A stretch of 64,000 nt of DNA from Crambe crambe (taxonomy: Eukaryota > Porifera > Demospongiae > Poecilosclerida > Crambeidae): NCBI GenBank assembly GCA_963924555.1, contig OZ004585.1, positions 4,291,488 through 4,355,487 of the forward strand. The letters run 5' to 3'. Both the position numbers and the translations under genes were made by a program. Shown here piece after piece: positions 12,485-24,299 of the stretch. Below the pieces are notes generated by a model that saw nothing but the letters and a program-made list of their open reading frames with translations, searched no databases and had not been told where the DNA came from. The stretch's first letter is position 1. The number at the start of each line of letters is the position of its first letter.

Positions 12485-13087
12485 GGAGTAGAATGAAGGC
12501 TTTTCCTTTCCTTACTGTGATGATTTGATTGTAGAGCAGACGTGACTGTACTTCCCCCCCCTTAATTAGATAAGTCCTTGATTGGAAACATAGGGAATTC
12601 TATGGATCCTGATTACCCTTTTGTATTATGTGGTAGGCGCATTCCTTCAAATGTTCATTAAATTGGTATTTATGGTCTGGTGTGTATAGGCTCCTGCAAA
12701 TCGTGCTAAAAATTTTGCCTAAAAATTTATTTTCAGATCCATTCATACATAGCAAATAGGAAGAAACACAACAACTTATCAGCAGAGTACACTTAGGAAA
12801 AGAAGTTATTCTGTACGTAGTATACTTGGGAAAAGAAATTTATTTTGCTAAAATTAATAAATTCCTTGGGGAAAGGTCATTCATTGAAACAGTGAACTGA
12901 TCTTAGTAGCTAATACCCTTTGTGTTTGACACCTGAGGCCAAGTGAATCAGCAGGGATGTATACATAATAATTTTGTACTGCACTGCATCTGGTCAATTA
13001 TAGCTTATCGAATATAGCTAGCTATGCATAGCTTTGCAGCTCTACTCTGTTCAGACAGACAACCTAACATAGCTAATGAATCATGCT

Positions 13088-13704
13088 TTAATTAATAAGA
13101 CTGGTGTAGCAGTCTGGTTGGCTATACACTGTTATGTTGATGGTAACACAAAATGGCACCCGAGTGGATTTCACAGCGGTTTTTTTCACAGCAGTTTTGG
13201 TGGATTTTTTATTAACTGCAGAATAAATATGGGAAGGATCCCATGTTTCAGAACCCTGAGTTACCTTTTGCACTGAAACATCACATAGTGTAAGATCTAT
13301 TTCTTCGTAACTGTTTGCAGCATTTGTGAATGTTTTCTTCATCACTGTAGCAGAGTGGGAGCCATCCCAATAATCAGATGCGTATGATTTCTTCTTTCGC
13401 TCAACTTGAGGAAATTTATCAATACATTGTGCATGTTTGAATGATGTTACTGCACTATAATATGGATCATTGTCAGTAATCTCAAAATCTTGGTTAGATA
13501 AATCTTCACGAGTTTCTCTGTTCTCCAATTCTGTTGCAGGAAGGTTTTCAGTTACATTCAGTGTTGATGCTATGCCTACTGCAGTCTTGTTCTTGACGTG
13601 AGTTTTAATGAGATATAGTCTACATAATGTTATTGAACTGATGATACTAATAATTGTCAGTAATAAAAAGGCTCCAATTCCAACTCCAACTCCAATTTGT
13701 ATTA
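13088..13704 (-). CDS. Alternative TM plus cytoplasmic tail exon (C) with three YxxV/I motifs
   Basis: An acceptor (CCAATACTTTTAG) at 13,705 opens a 617-nt exon ending in a stop at 13,088. It encodes a hydrophobic helix (IQIGVGVGIGAFLLLTIIS...), a basic stop-transfer (RLYLIKTHVKNK) and a tail of about 160 residues with DPYYSAV, NSYEEI and HIYSAV: three tyrosine sites, the middle one a pYEEI-type SH2 ligand. The tail is unrelated in sequence to that of receptors B and E. Entry phase is 1, the same as the stalk exon of receptor D (21,677-21,739), which lacks its own TM exon. D plus C therefore probably form one gene across an ~8 kb intron filled by the 15-21 kb foldback pair. The extreme 3' end recurs at 34,837-34,917. 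Confidence 0.65.
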
Positions 13705-13801
13705 CTAAAAGTATTGGAAGAATAATAATTATAGTTATCATGTAAATAGGTACAAATACTTAACTCTGTTACTCTCTGAATTGGCTAAAACCATAATATT
13801 A

Positions 13802-14104
13802 TAAGGGAAAAAGCATTTCGTGAAATGAAAAAAAGATGTAGGGATGACCACTGCTCAAAAAAGTAAGGAAACAAGAAGGATGGAAATGGGATCAATCTTT
13901 GTTCTGTATATCCAGCCAACAATCTCTACATATACACACATTACTACACTATAATCTGAAGTTACCTGACGTATATGTAGGGATTGTTGGCTGGATATAC
14001 AGAACAAAGATTGATCCCATTTCCATCCTTCTTGTTTCCTTACTTTTTTGAGCAGTGGTCATCCCTACATCTTTTTTTCATTTCACGAAATGCTTTTTCC
14101 CTTA
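13802..14104. mobile_element. Foldback hairpin element (TTTCGTGAAATG family)
   Basis: A roughly 303-bp palindrome centred near 13,953. Outer ends are TAAGGGAAAAAGCATTTCG and its complement, with GATGTAGGGATGACC about 35 bp in on each side. Relatives lie at 40,933-41,209 and 48,265-48,385. Overlapping open frames are artefacts of the palindrome. Confidence 0.8.
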
Positions 14105-14322
14105 CTTGTTCCTGGTCTTTTTTCCTCTCTTTTATGGTTTTAGCTATGATTAGAGTTCATTCTTCTATGTGTATGCAGGGACAGATGAAAGAAGTTCTCC
14201 AATAGCATACCAGCCCAATCATTTATCGAGTCAAGGTGTTGTGTTGTTGAGCCATACTTGAAGGTCGAAGATGCTGAAATAGAGTCTACCGTGGTGAATC
14301 TAAATCCCCGAATCGATACAGT

Positions 14323-14490
14323 AGTCTATATAATAGTTAGACAACGAGACCAAGGGATCTACGGTCTATTTAGAAACCTGAGAGCCCTGGGCTGTAGCGT
14401 CCCGAGCGCAGCGAGGGCGCTACTAAGGGCCCGAAGGTTTCTAAACAGACCGTAGATCCCGTTGGTCGAGGTGTCTAACTTATTTAGACT
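14323..14490. mobile_element. Short CpG-rich palindromic MITE
   Basis: Imperfect inverted arms (AGTCTATATAATAGTTAGACA...GGGATCTACGG and complement, with AGAAACCT near the loop) flank a CpG-rich centre, CGTCCCGAGCGCAGCGAGGG. Base composition is unlike the neighbours. Its short reading frame is not considered coding. Confidence 0.6.
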
Positions 14491-14639
14491 ATAGCCAATC
14501 ACTGGAGTTGTTTAACTTACCTCAACACGCACTTGGAAACAATAACCATGGTTTTTAAATGCAACAAACATGAATCAGAGCGCACCTAGAAACAATAACC
14601 GTGGCCACCGCGATGCGTTGCTAGAATTGGACCAATTGG

Positions 14640-14745
14640 AATGACCATCTTTACCGGGTTTACCTAGGGCAAGTGAATTCTAAGTGCTATAAGGCGTGAT
14701 TCTAAGTGCCATAAGGCGTGATTCTAAGTGAATAGAATTCACCAA
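14640..14745. repeat. Short tandem repeat, ~24-bp unit
   Basis: Three imperfect units of GTGATTCTAAGTG(C/A)... ATAAGGC follow one another between about 14,670 and 14,735. No coding content. Confidence 0.5.
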
Positions 14746-14825
14746 ATGGACCAATCAGATTCCTTGATTGTGACTAGCTATAGTCTAACATCAGCTAGAG
14801 CTAGCTAGCTAGAGACAGCTGAGTA

Positions 14826-15050
14826 ATATTATGATTTCGAATAATTGGATATTCAAATACATGCGCATGCGTATTATAGAAAAGATGGCTTCCTAATTGA
14901 ATTAGTCGAGTGCTGTGCTCCTTAGTGTCTCCTTTTTCATCGACTCTTTCGAGGATCAGCGAGTAGAAAAGATCGTAGTTCGTAGAATTTGGAGTGGATT
15001 TGTCCAGAAATCATAGCTGTAGCTTGAGTGGTTCGAGAGATATGGTTGTC
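14826..15050. repeat. Dispersed repeat, inverted copy at 39,605-39,815
   Basis: Words such as ATGCGCATGCGTATTATAGAAA, GTGCTGTGCTCC, GACTCTTTCGAGGAT and TTGAGTGGTTCGAGAGATATGG recur in reverse orientation at 39,605-39,815. It sits directly outside the small hairpin terminus at 15,086, and the other copy is also near a foldback terminus. Confidence 0.6.
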
Positions 15051-15083
15051 TAAGAAGAATAATAATAAGAAGAATAATAATAA

Positions 15084-16814
15084 TCAGAGAGTGCGGTAGC
15101 ACTCTCTAAGTAGGGATGGCAGGTCAAAGTCCATAGGACAGTATAAACTAAAAACTCTTCTTTCTCTTCTACCCTTACTCTACAGGTTCTCAGAAGGCTA
15201 CAGTGAATTATTATATCTACAAAGAAGAGAGGAGAATGTTCAAAAGCCAAAAATTCATTCGCCAACATAAGAAAAAAACGAGTTCTAAAATTGACTTTTC
15301 GTTCTTTTTCTTTATAATAATAATAATAATAATAAGGATAATAATAATAATAAGATCGACGTACCGACTTACTGGCTATAGTCATCAAAATTCTGCTTTG
15401 GCCATCTGTTAGAGCGGCACCTAGAGGCTGATCTTTTGCTATTAGTTTTGACTAAGGCTCTACTTCACTATTCGATAGCACTCGGAACACAGCTGCTAAT
15501 CTTTCTACGCCATTTTGAAGGGGGCGGGGCTTATGGGCGGAGCCACGTAAGCTTAAGTTTAGCTATAGCCAAGGTCTTCATTCATTATCTGATGATGTTC
15601 CAGTCACTCCTTGCTGAATTACAGTACAGATGCTCATCCTATAGTAGCATTATAGCCAGTACTTGGCTGTAGTGTAGTCAGCTCACTTCACCATGCCGTG
15701 TACATGTCATTTACATTGCTGTTGCTGTAAAGTTTTATATCAACAAAACTTAAATAGCTAAACAAATTCTTCAACCAGAGACACTGTATGTACCTACAAA
15801 AGAGGTTTATGTAGAGCTGGCTTTGTATAGTACTGTACTGTAGCCTCCCTCATTCAACTTCAAGCACTAAGAAAAAGGATAGAAACAAGTGAGCGTAAAA
15901 AATAAAAAGGTTAAGTAGGGATAGCCTAAAATCAAGCTGGGCTATCTATAATGTGCTGCAGCCTCGTATGAAAAAAATCTTCGCGATATTACCTCATAAA
16001 AGGGGTGGGGCAATTAATAGCAGTTCTCCTCATATAACACCTGCACAGGATGTGGCCGTTTGATGGCATCCACTATTATGATCACTACACCAAATGCATA
16101 AACTCCCCATACTCCTCCCTCAAGCAAGACATACGTAGCTACCATCTCAATAATTATTTCAGTGATCACATATGTAACAATTAGCTAATGCTGTTCACTT
16201 TTTAAAATGTTCACTCCTTTCAGTACTCCATTACACTGCAGATGATCATCCTTCAAACTCTCCTCCCTGAACAGAATGAAATACTGATCATTAAATAAAT
16301 TTAGTTCAATCAAGGAAGCCTTTAGTGTCTATCAATTTTCATAATCACAAAGAAAAAGAATGCAAACAAGTGAATGTAAAAAATTTCTTCGAAATAAAAA
16401 TGTGAAGTAGGGATGCTATTATAACTGCAGCTTCATTATGAAAACCAAGTACTGCAGCATCGAAGCAGTATGGCCCAAAAATCTAGCTGGAATATGTATT
16501 ATAACTGCATGCAAGAGAGTGAACTTAGTGAAGTGACCCTTACCCATCATCAAGTACAAGATACTATTCCTACTTCACTCCCATGATCAAGGGCCAAGGG
16601 AGTGAAGTAGGAATAGTATCTCGTACTTGATGATGGGTAAGGGTCACTTCACTAAATTCACTCTCTTGCATGCAGTTATAATACATATTCCAGCTAGATT
16701 TTTGGGCCATACTGCTTCGATGCTGCAGTACTTGGTTTTCATAATGAAGCTGCAGTTATAATAGCATCCCTACTTCACATTTTTATTTCGAAGAAATTTT
16801 TTACATTCACTTGT
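15084..16814. mobile_element. 1.7-kb foldback element, left member of an inverted pair
   Basis: It starts TCAGAGAGTGCGGTAGCACTC (small hairpin 15,086-15,107) followed by TAAGTAGGGATGGC, and ends with the long palindrome 16,366-16,814 (ACAAGTGAATGTAA ... TTACATTCACTTGT). The body contains GGGGGCGGGGCTTATGGGCGG. The inverted copy is 19,253-21,034. Open frames of 65-112 residues in both copies carry no known domain and show no coding support. Confidence 0.7.
16366..16814. repeat. Long palindrome (449 bp)
   Basis: Near-perfect arms around a centre close to 16,590 (CTCCCATGATCAAGGGCCAAGGGAG). Each arm carries GAAGTAGGGATGC about 45 bp from the end and a GAGAGTGAACTTAGTGAAGTGACCC block. The same palindrome occurs at 19,253-19,759 with an extra CACAAATTTAGCACATAAT segment in each arm. 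Confidence 0.85.
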
Positions 16815-17066
16815 AATAATAATAATAGAGAAGAAGAAGAATATAGCGATTTATCTGCTTGCCGTATTTCTGAAACGGTAAGCTCCCTGGTCCTGAAACT
16901 TGGTCTGCACATTGTAGTAGGCTCTAGTAGACTGGATAATCATTCACAGTAGCTTTTGTTAGGTCTAAGTGGGAGAACTAGAATTTCACTTTAGTATTAG
17001 TCTATAGGCGGCGCGCGCGGCCGTCCGAGTCATCCCTACATAGAGAGTGCTACCGCACTCTCTGAT
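16815..17066. mobile_element. Foldback-type terminus fragment
   Basis: AATAATAATAGAGAAGAAGAAG runs into TGCCGTATTTCTGAAACGG and ends CATCCCTACATAGAGAGTGC plus the small hairpin at 17,042-17,063. An inverted, longer-diverged copy lies at about 39,157-39,415 with the same CCGTATTTCTGAAACG(T/G)GG block, so this is another family using the same terminus. Confidence 0.55.
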
Positions 17067-17278
17067 TATTCATGAGAGAGAGACTAAATAATTATAGGGA
17101 TAGTGGAACAAATACTATCCATACATCTGATTCACACTTTACCAACCTTTACCACATGCGCATGCGCGTGCAAGCCATATCAGTACCAGTGAACTATTAG
17201 CTAAAACGATACAGTAAATAAACTAAAGGTCATTAACTAAAGTTGATACAGAAAGTAAAGGTCTTTTAAAAAGTAAAC

Positions 17279-17536
17279 AAACAAGTGAAGGGAAAAACAT
17301 TATGCTAATGAAAGGCCATGTAGGGTTAGTCTGTATAGCAGTTTCTGTGAACAAATATCATAATTATGCTGCCTACATCACTTCCTAAACCAAGCACAAC
17401 TGACATGAACAATTAAAGCAGCTTGGTGGGAGGTAGTGATGTAGGTATTATTATTGAAGGCAGCATAATTTTGATGGAAACTGCTATACAGACTAACCCT
17501 TTTTATTTAGCATAATTTTTTTCCCTTCACTTGTTT
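17279..17536. mobile_element. 258-bp foldback hairpin
   Basis: Ends AAACAAGTGAAGGGAAAAA and complement. The arms include GTAGGGTTAGTCTGTATAGCAG and CTACATCACT. It resembles the other long palindromes only at the outer ~20 bp and the GTAGGG box. Confidence 0.75.
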
Positions 17537-19252
17537 AGCCTTTAGCCAACCTTTACCAATGCTTACACTAATTGACCATGCACACTGTAAAACCACCAGT
17601 CACTGATACCTGTATAAATACTCAGTCTGTAACTGGTTAACTACTACAGGGATGGCCCAGTAATGGAGTTTCTCAGACAAATTTGTGTGTAGTAAACACT
17701 TTCATATTTACTTTTACAATGTATGAATTACGTAATACTGTTTTCTAACTCCGTGTTATCCTATCATCTAAATTTTATGCTACATAAGATTTATTATCAG
17801 GGATGGCACAGCCGATCCAAACATAGTGGAGCTAGAAAAATGATTCTGTTTAGTGTGCCCCCAAGAAAGCGCAAAGCGCAGAAATAATCAGTATAATGAT
17901 GAGCTTCAAGTGTCATTGCTTTCTTGCAATATCTCTTCCAGGGGTGGCTGAGGAACCCAAAAAGTGGGGGGGGGGGGGGGGGGGGGGCTCAAAATTGCGC
18001 ATCGATCACTACTCCCACATTAGTGACTTGAAACAATGCAGTCACTAATGTGCAACATCATTTGTGACTTGAAACAATCATTAGTGACTAGACAGTACGT
18101 AGACTTTACTGCTGCAGTTAGTCAATTATAATAGCTAATGGGTCAAAAAAGTGGGGGGAGAGGGGGGCTCTAGCCCCTCTCGCCCCCACCCTCAGCCGCC
18201 ACTGTCTTCTTTATGTAGGTACCATACGTAAATCATCATAGCAGTATAAGAAAGTGGCCCCCAGCCCCCATGTATGCCCCCCCCCCCCCCCCTGATTATA
18301 GGAAAATGCATAGCTAGTCATCTGTATTGTCAGCTGACATAAATTTCTCTGGACTGAAAATTATAGGAAAAAAATAATGGAAGGTAAGTTATGAAACACA
18401 TAATCTAGACATGAAGTATAATGCCCAATTTTTTTCCTAGAGAGGAGTAATTGATAGGAGAGTCATAAGGAACTATCGACCCACAAAAGAAAAGATTAAA
18501 TTGTCTTTTTATTGTCTGAAACTCTTTCTGTCTTCCTGGGTTTTAGACTTTTTTCCCACCTTTGCTGGGAGAGGGCAGTCTCTCTCTCCTTTTCTTTTTT
18601 CTTTTTGTCTTGTGTGAAATCACAAAAATCGTTGTCCAAGTGTTCTGGCTTGATTCACAGAGTCTGGGATGCACTGGGCTGGGAGGAAATTACCTGACTG
18701 GGGATTGGGGATTACTAGATGTTGACCACAGGTTGTTACATGTAGTCACCAAAGGGAGGAATTAATGACCAATTTGGGATACTTCAGAGTAGTAAGCATT
18801 TTTGGCTTTGGGCTATGTACAGAAGGGGGCACATCCCCCTCCCCTCACTGTGGCCTATGGCCATGTAATTGGTGAGCTTCCTCCCCAAGGTGAAATTCCT
18901 AGATGAAACCCTGTTTAGTTGGCTAAAGCAATTGACTTTATAAAGACATACATACGTAGACTGAGAAATGTGAGTTCCAGCACACAATAATTCCATGCAA
19001 AATATGTAGTTTAAATTTTTCTATAGCTAGCTAGCTACATATAATGGGATTTAGAATCTTCAGTCTGTCCATCTATCCAATAAGCTATGCATATGATAGT
19101 CCTTCAAGTATGAGAGGTCAATTGAAATGGTACTTAACATATTTGACAGCTGCCTAACCACTCTAACTTGGAAAAAAAGAGCCACTAAGTGTGGTAACTA
19201 GCTAGCTACACTATTATGGACCAACAGTCGGTTTGTTTAGAATCCTATATCT
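17537..19252. other. Spacer of the inverted pair, no gene supported
   Basis: This holds a G-run at about 17,967-17,987, a C-run at about 18,279-18,292, flanking 'gtggctgagg' words and pyrimidine tracts near 18,580-18,610. Short open frames at 18,512-18,996 show no recognisable protein. Confidence 0.5.
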
Positions 19253-21034
19253 ACAAGTGAATGCAAAAAATTTCTTCGAAATAAAAATGTGAAGTAGGGA
19301 GCGATGACCACAAATTTAGCACATAATAATTATTATAACTGCAGCTTCATTATGAAAACCAAGTACTGCAGCATCGAAGCAGTATGGCCCAAAAATCTAG
19401 CTGGAATATGTATTATAACTGCATGCAAGAGAGTGAACTTAGTGAAGTGACCCTTACCCATCATTAAGTACGAGATACTATTCCTACTTCACTCCCTTGG
19501 CCCTATATCATGGGAGTGAAGTAGGAATAGTATCTTGTACTTGATGATGGGTAAGGGTCACTTCACTAAGTTCACTCTCTTGCATGCAGTTATAATACAT
19601 ATTCCAGCTAGATTTTTGGGCCATACTGCTTCGATGCTGCAGTACTTGGTTTCATAATGAAGCTGCAGTTATAATAGCTATAATAATTATTATGTGCTAA
19701 ATTTGTGGTCATCCCTACTTCACATTTTTATTTCGAAGAAATTTTTTGCATTCACTTGTTTGCATTCTTTTTCTTTGTGATTATGAAAATTGATAGACAC
19801 TAAAGGTATAGCTAATGCTTCCTTGATTGAACTATTGATCAGTATTTCATTCTGTTCAGGGAGGAGAGTTTGAAGGATGATCATCTGCAGTGTAATGGAG
19901 TACTGAAAGGAGTGAACATTTTAAAAAGTGAACAGCATTAGCTAATTGTTACATATGTGATCACTGAAATAATTATTGAGATGGTACGTATGTCTTGCTT
20001 GAGGGAGGAGTATGGGGAGTTTATGCATTTGGTGTAGTGATCATAATAGTGGATGCCATCAAATGGCCACATCCTGTGCAGGTGTTATATGAGGAGAACT
20101 GCTATTAATTGCCCCACCCCTTTTATGAGGTAATATCGCGAAGATGTTTTTCATACGAGGCTGCAGCACATTATAGATAGCCCAGCTAGATTTTAGGCTA
20201 TCCCTACTTAACCTTTTTATTTGAAGAAATTTTTTACGCTCACTTGTTTCTATCCTTTTTTCTTAGTGCTTGAAGTTGAATGAGGGAGGCTACAGTACAG
20301 TACTATACAAAGCCAGTTCTACATAAACCTCTTTTGTAGGTACATACAGTGTCTCTGGTTGAAGAATTAGTTTAGCTATTTAAGTTTTGTTGATATAAAA
20401 CTTTACAGCAACAGCAATGTAAATGACATGTACATGGCATGGTGAAGTGAGCTGACTACACTACAGCAAAGTACTGGCTATAATGCTACTATAGGATGAG
20501 CATCTGTACTGTAATTCAGCAAAGAGTGACTGGAACATCATCAGATAATAAATGAAGACCTTGGCTATAGCTAAACTTAAGCTTACGTGGCTCCGCCCAT
20601 AAGCCCCGCCCCCTTCAAAATGGCGTAGAAAGATTAGCAGTGTTCCGAGTGCTATCGAATAGTGAAGTAGAGCCTTAGTCAAAACTAATAGCAAAAGATC
20701 AGCCTCTAGGTACCGTTCTAACAGATGGCCAAAGCAGAATTTTGATGACTATAGCCAGTAAGTCGGTACGTCGATCTGATTATTATTATTATTATCCTTA
20801 TTATAAAGAAAAAGAACGAAAGGTCAATTTTAGAACTCGTTTTTTCTTATGTTAGCGAATGAATTTTTGGCTTTTGAACATTCACCTCTCTTCTTTGTAG
20901 ATATAATAATTCACTGTAGCCTTCTGAGAACCTGTAGAGTAAGGGTAGAAGAGAAAGAAGAGTTTTTAGTTTTATACTGTCCTATGGACTTTGACCTGCC
21001 ATCCCTACTTAGAGAGTGCTACCGCACTCTCTGA
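19253..21034. mobile_element. 1.8-kb foldback element, right member of an inverted pair
   Basis: This is the inverted copy of 15,084-16,814: long palindrome 19,253-19,759 at the left, small hairpin 21,011-21,032 at the right, preceded by GCCATCCCTACTT. Small indels between the copies (for example the ATAATAATAAGGAT tract) show they are not an exact assembly echo. Confidence 0.75.
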
Positions 21035-21676
21035 TGCATTCAAAATTGACTAGTTACGTAGGTATTTGATTATACTGCAGAGTTATTAATTGAATTCACC
21101 CAGACTCTTAATTTCATGTGAGCATGTGGTTACTTATAAATTATGGAATTTTTATTTATTATCTTGGTCATGTTCAATAGCGAAAATTAATCACATTAAA
21201 TAATTACTTTGTAAAAAATAGTATGAAAGCTAATTATAAGTAAGTTGTAACAATGAAAATAAATTAACATGAATAATATCTGCGTAACAAGAATTTCCCT
21301 ATTTATGGTAGTTCAGATCAAATACCCATGGGTTCTTTAGATTAACAAGAATGGTGGCTGGAAGGGGGGGGGGGGGGGGGGGGGGAGGAGTAATGCATCT
21401 CACTGAGCCTTAGTATTGATATAGTACGTAGTATACTGAGACCATAGGAATAATTATGTTTTACTATTAGGGAGGCAATGATATGGGGGGTAGAGCTGAC
21501 TGTGTGGCAGTGATGGAAAAGGTATGTGCATAAATAGCTATATACCACAACCAGCTATAGTATTATGGGGCGGGGGAGCTCCACCCCTCAGCACCCTCCA
21601 TTCCACTGCACTATAGGCAAATTGCTAGCTGTATAACTCACTCTTAACTACATTTAGTGAATTACATGCATCTTAC
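21035..21676. other. Intergenic/intronic, low complexity
   Basis: AT-rich sequence with a G-run at about 21,366-21,385 and GGGGCGGGGGAGCTCC at about 21,568. It replaces the TM and tail exons expected downstream of receptor D. No gene seen. Confidence 0.5.
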
Positions 21677-23864
21677 CAATTATAGTTCTATTTTCTTGTT
21701 GAGGGTCATCAGTCAATATCACTGTCGTACCATTTTCTTCTAAATTCAATAATAGTAGCATTCATGATAGCTATTCGAGGTTTTTAAAAATTCTGCCACT
21801 CACCAAAATTTATTACTTGAAGATATGCAGACAAAGTGATGGTAATGTTAATATTATCACTTCTTAGTGATGAAGAGGTCAGATTTTGTTCCTCAATGCA
21901 CTGAATTGTGTAGTTTTCCATTATAAGCTCACCAGTACTGATCTCCAAGGTGGAATTAATCAAGAAACTATTATTATTTACTCTCTCAGTTCTAACCCAT
22001 TTTGTTCACAGCTATCAGGACCACAAGGTGATCCATTAAATATCCACCTCACACTGATGTTACTTCCTCTAGCATTGCAATGAAAGATAGCTGTGTCACC
22101 ATTCACTACTGTCTGGGATGAAGGGGAGACCATTATTTCACTTCTCTCTAGAATATAATCACGGTACAAAAAGTTCCACTAAAATTGTCCATACAAACTA
22201 CACAAATGTAGCTACAATGAATCTAATTTTCAAAACAATAGTAGCTTTGGAACCACTTTTTTAGAACTTTCATTGTATGCTTCGATTTGGTATCAATATC
22301 TCAAAACTTGTGTTGCAAGAAATTATATTTTTTTCTCAGTCATACATTAATACTATACCTATTACACTTATCAACTTACCTAGCACACGGACCTTCATGA
22401 GAGGTCCTGTCACTTCCCACTGACAGTTCTCAGGAAGAGAGCATCGTTGCATTCTTAACTTACTCTGGAATGCCCTCTGATCAATAGAGTCTGATATAAG
22501 TACAGAAAGGGTTCTGTTATCTTGACAGAGCACATATTCTCTTGACTCTGTACCATTCATTAACTCTATTCGAATTAAATCCACAATTTGTTCCCATATT
22601 ATAGTATAAAGAGTAGGCAGTGGTATGGGGCATGTCAGCATTGCATATGTATCAAGGAATACATCAGTCAAGATAGTTTCACTAGACACATTTGGAACAG
22701 CTGCATTAAGATAAGAAAACAATAATTATTTGCTCAGTCAATGTGCATGTTTCTAATTATGCTTTGGATTTAGCTATGTTGTACCATGTTTCATGTAATG
22801 GTTATAACATACCTATAGGTAATTTTAAGTCAATATGTACACATGAGGACAATGTGATATCTAGTGCACTCGGTTACATAATGCACTCACCTTTGGCTTG
22901 TGCATTATGTAACCTCATGCACTATCACATCATCCGAATGTGCCTCATTAAAAGACGTAAAGCATAGGCTTGTCATAAGTGTTTTATTGCTGGTCACATG
23001 TCTTGGGTCTAATCAAATTTCAGTTAACTGGTGAAATGCCAAAGTTTATAAAAGATGACTTTCAGTTCTGTAAGCACTTGGGACTGAGGCTGGAAGGCCA
23101 TAGTCCAAGTGGATCTGCCTATGTACAGTACATATCTTTACCACAAGTTCCTCAAGTGTGCAATAAAAATTAATAATGTGTAGATAAAGTACACTCTTCA
23201 GAGGATTTGTTGGTTACAATTAAGTCATGTAACTAGCAATAATGTCATGTACTATACTGACTCTTGGTACATGGTACCATAGGTACCTATTGTAAGTGGC
23301 ATGCTAGCAATTGCTCTTTTAATATTATGTTACGTCGAAACTGAATCCTTTGAGATTATGCAAGAGCTCTTAGGGTTCTAATTCATGTTTCTCAATCAGC
23401 TATGAATTTTAAACAGGTTATTAAAGCTACTGCAAAACTAATAGCTGTGCAGGCACAGTTAGTACCTACGTACGTAAACTGCAACGCTCTTTTACATGCA
23501 CTCATTAATAGCTAACTATATAATTATTGTGTAGATAATATTACTATAACTAACCATAGAACATGACAGATTCAGAGTGTTCTCCTTGTATTTCACAATG
23601 AATATTAACTTCAAAATCTGCTGCAATGTCGTATGTCAGATCATCTTCATTGAAATCTGTAGGTTGCTCCATCAATAACACACCACTAGCATTATAAAAC
23701 TTGAATCTTGCTTTGGTGTCAGCCACACCACTGTCGGCAATACATTCGCGCCTTAGTACATTTGGAACTTCCCTTGAAGGCAAGTAATGGTCCAGAGTAG
23801 GAATGCCTAGAATGACATGGATGGAGCACCAAACTAGAGTGTAGATGAACAAAGATGCCATCAT
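21677..23864 (-). pseudogene. Ig-like receptor copy D (Ig3 exon frameshifted, own TM missing)
   Basis: Exons are signal+Ig1 23,555-23,864 (open), Ig2 22,380-22,700 (open), Ig3 21,804-22,147 and a shortened stalk 21,677-21,739. The Ig3 exon is 344 nt instead of 354. A net 10-nt loss near 21,995 removes the ISINRTE region and shifts the frame to an early stop. The second Ig2 cysteine is serine (FQSKL). All junctions are phase 1, so skipping Ig3 keeps the frame: Ig1-Ig2-stalk joined to exon C (13,088-13,704) gives 436 residues. It may therefore still be expressed as a two-Ig receptor with a different tail, or be a pseudogene. The Ig1 exon differs from that of copy A at about 12 positions. Confidence 0.65.
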
Positions 23865-24299
23865 GAGATGTTTCGCATATCAGATAAAGAGACGTTCACA
23901 GATTATAACATTGATGAATAACACTTAGTATATTAAATGGAGCGAGAAGCGTCAGTTTTCATGATGATAGGGTACAAATAGAACTTGTATACATATTGGA
24001 GTATAATCAATATCCGACATAATACACTGTTTTTTACACACACAAGTAACATTTTCCAAACTGAAATTCTCTGTACAAAAACAAAGCAACTAAATGAGTA
24101 CTAATATATAGCTGGTCATAAGAGGTTGCTGTACAAAATGATGGTGGATTTCTTGATTTAGCTGCTGGTAAACTAGCACAAAGAATGCAAGAGACAAATG
24201 AGGGAGGGGCTGGAAGTGAGACGTTTGGGAAGAATTTTACATGCTCACCAATCAGTGTATGATTGCCCTTAGGATGCACCTAAATAATATTATATAAAG

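Larger units (their letters stand above)
2290..13157. repeat. Segmental duplication, left block
   Basis: This block carries receptor A, an EADTR/TGCDT gene relic, receptor B, a tail relic and the 3' end of exon C, in the same order and orientation as 21,660-34,917. Homologous landmarks sit about 19.38 kb apart from 4,487/23,864 to 8,156/27,529, then about 21.87 kb apart at 11,040/32,907. The change reflects a 1.3 kb transposon and intron growth in the right block. The 4,700-8,740 part is nearly identical to 24,080-28,110 by eye. Confidence 0.8.

Noticed and set aside
15436..20694. Matching 77-78 residue frames at 15,436-15,672 and 20,461-20,694
   Set aside because: They match only because the two foldback elements are inverted copies; there is no start context, domain or splice support.
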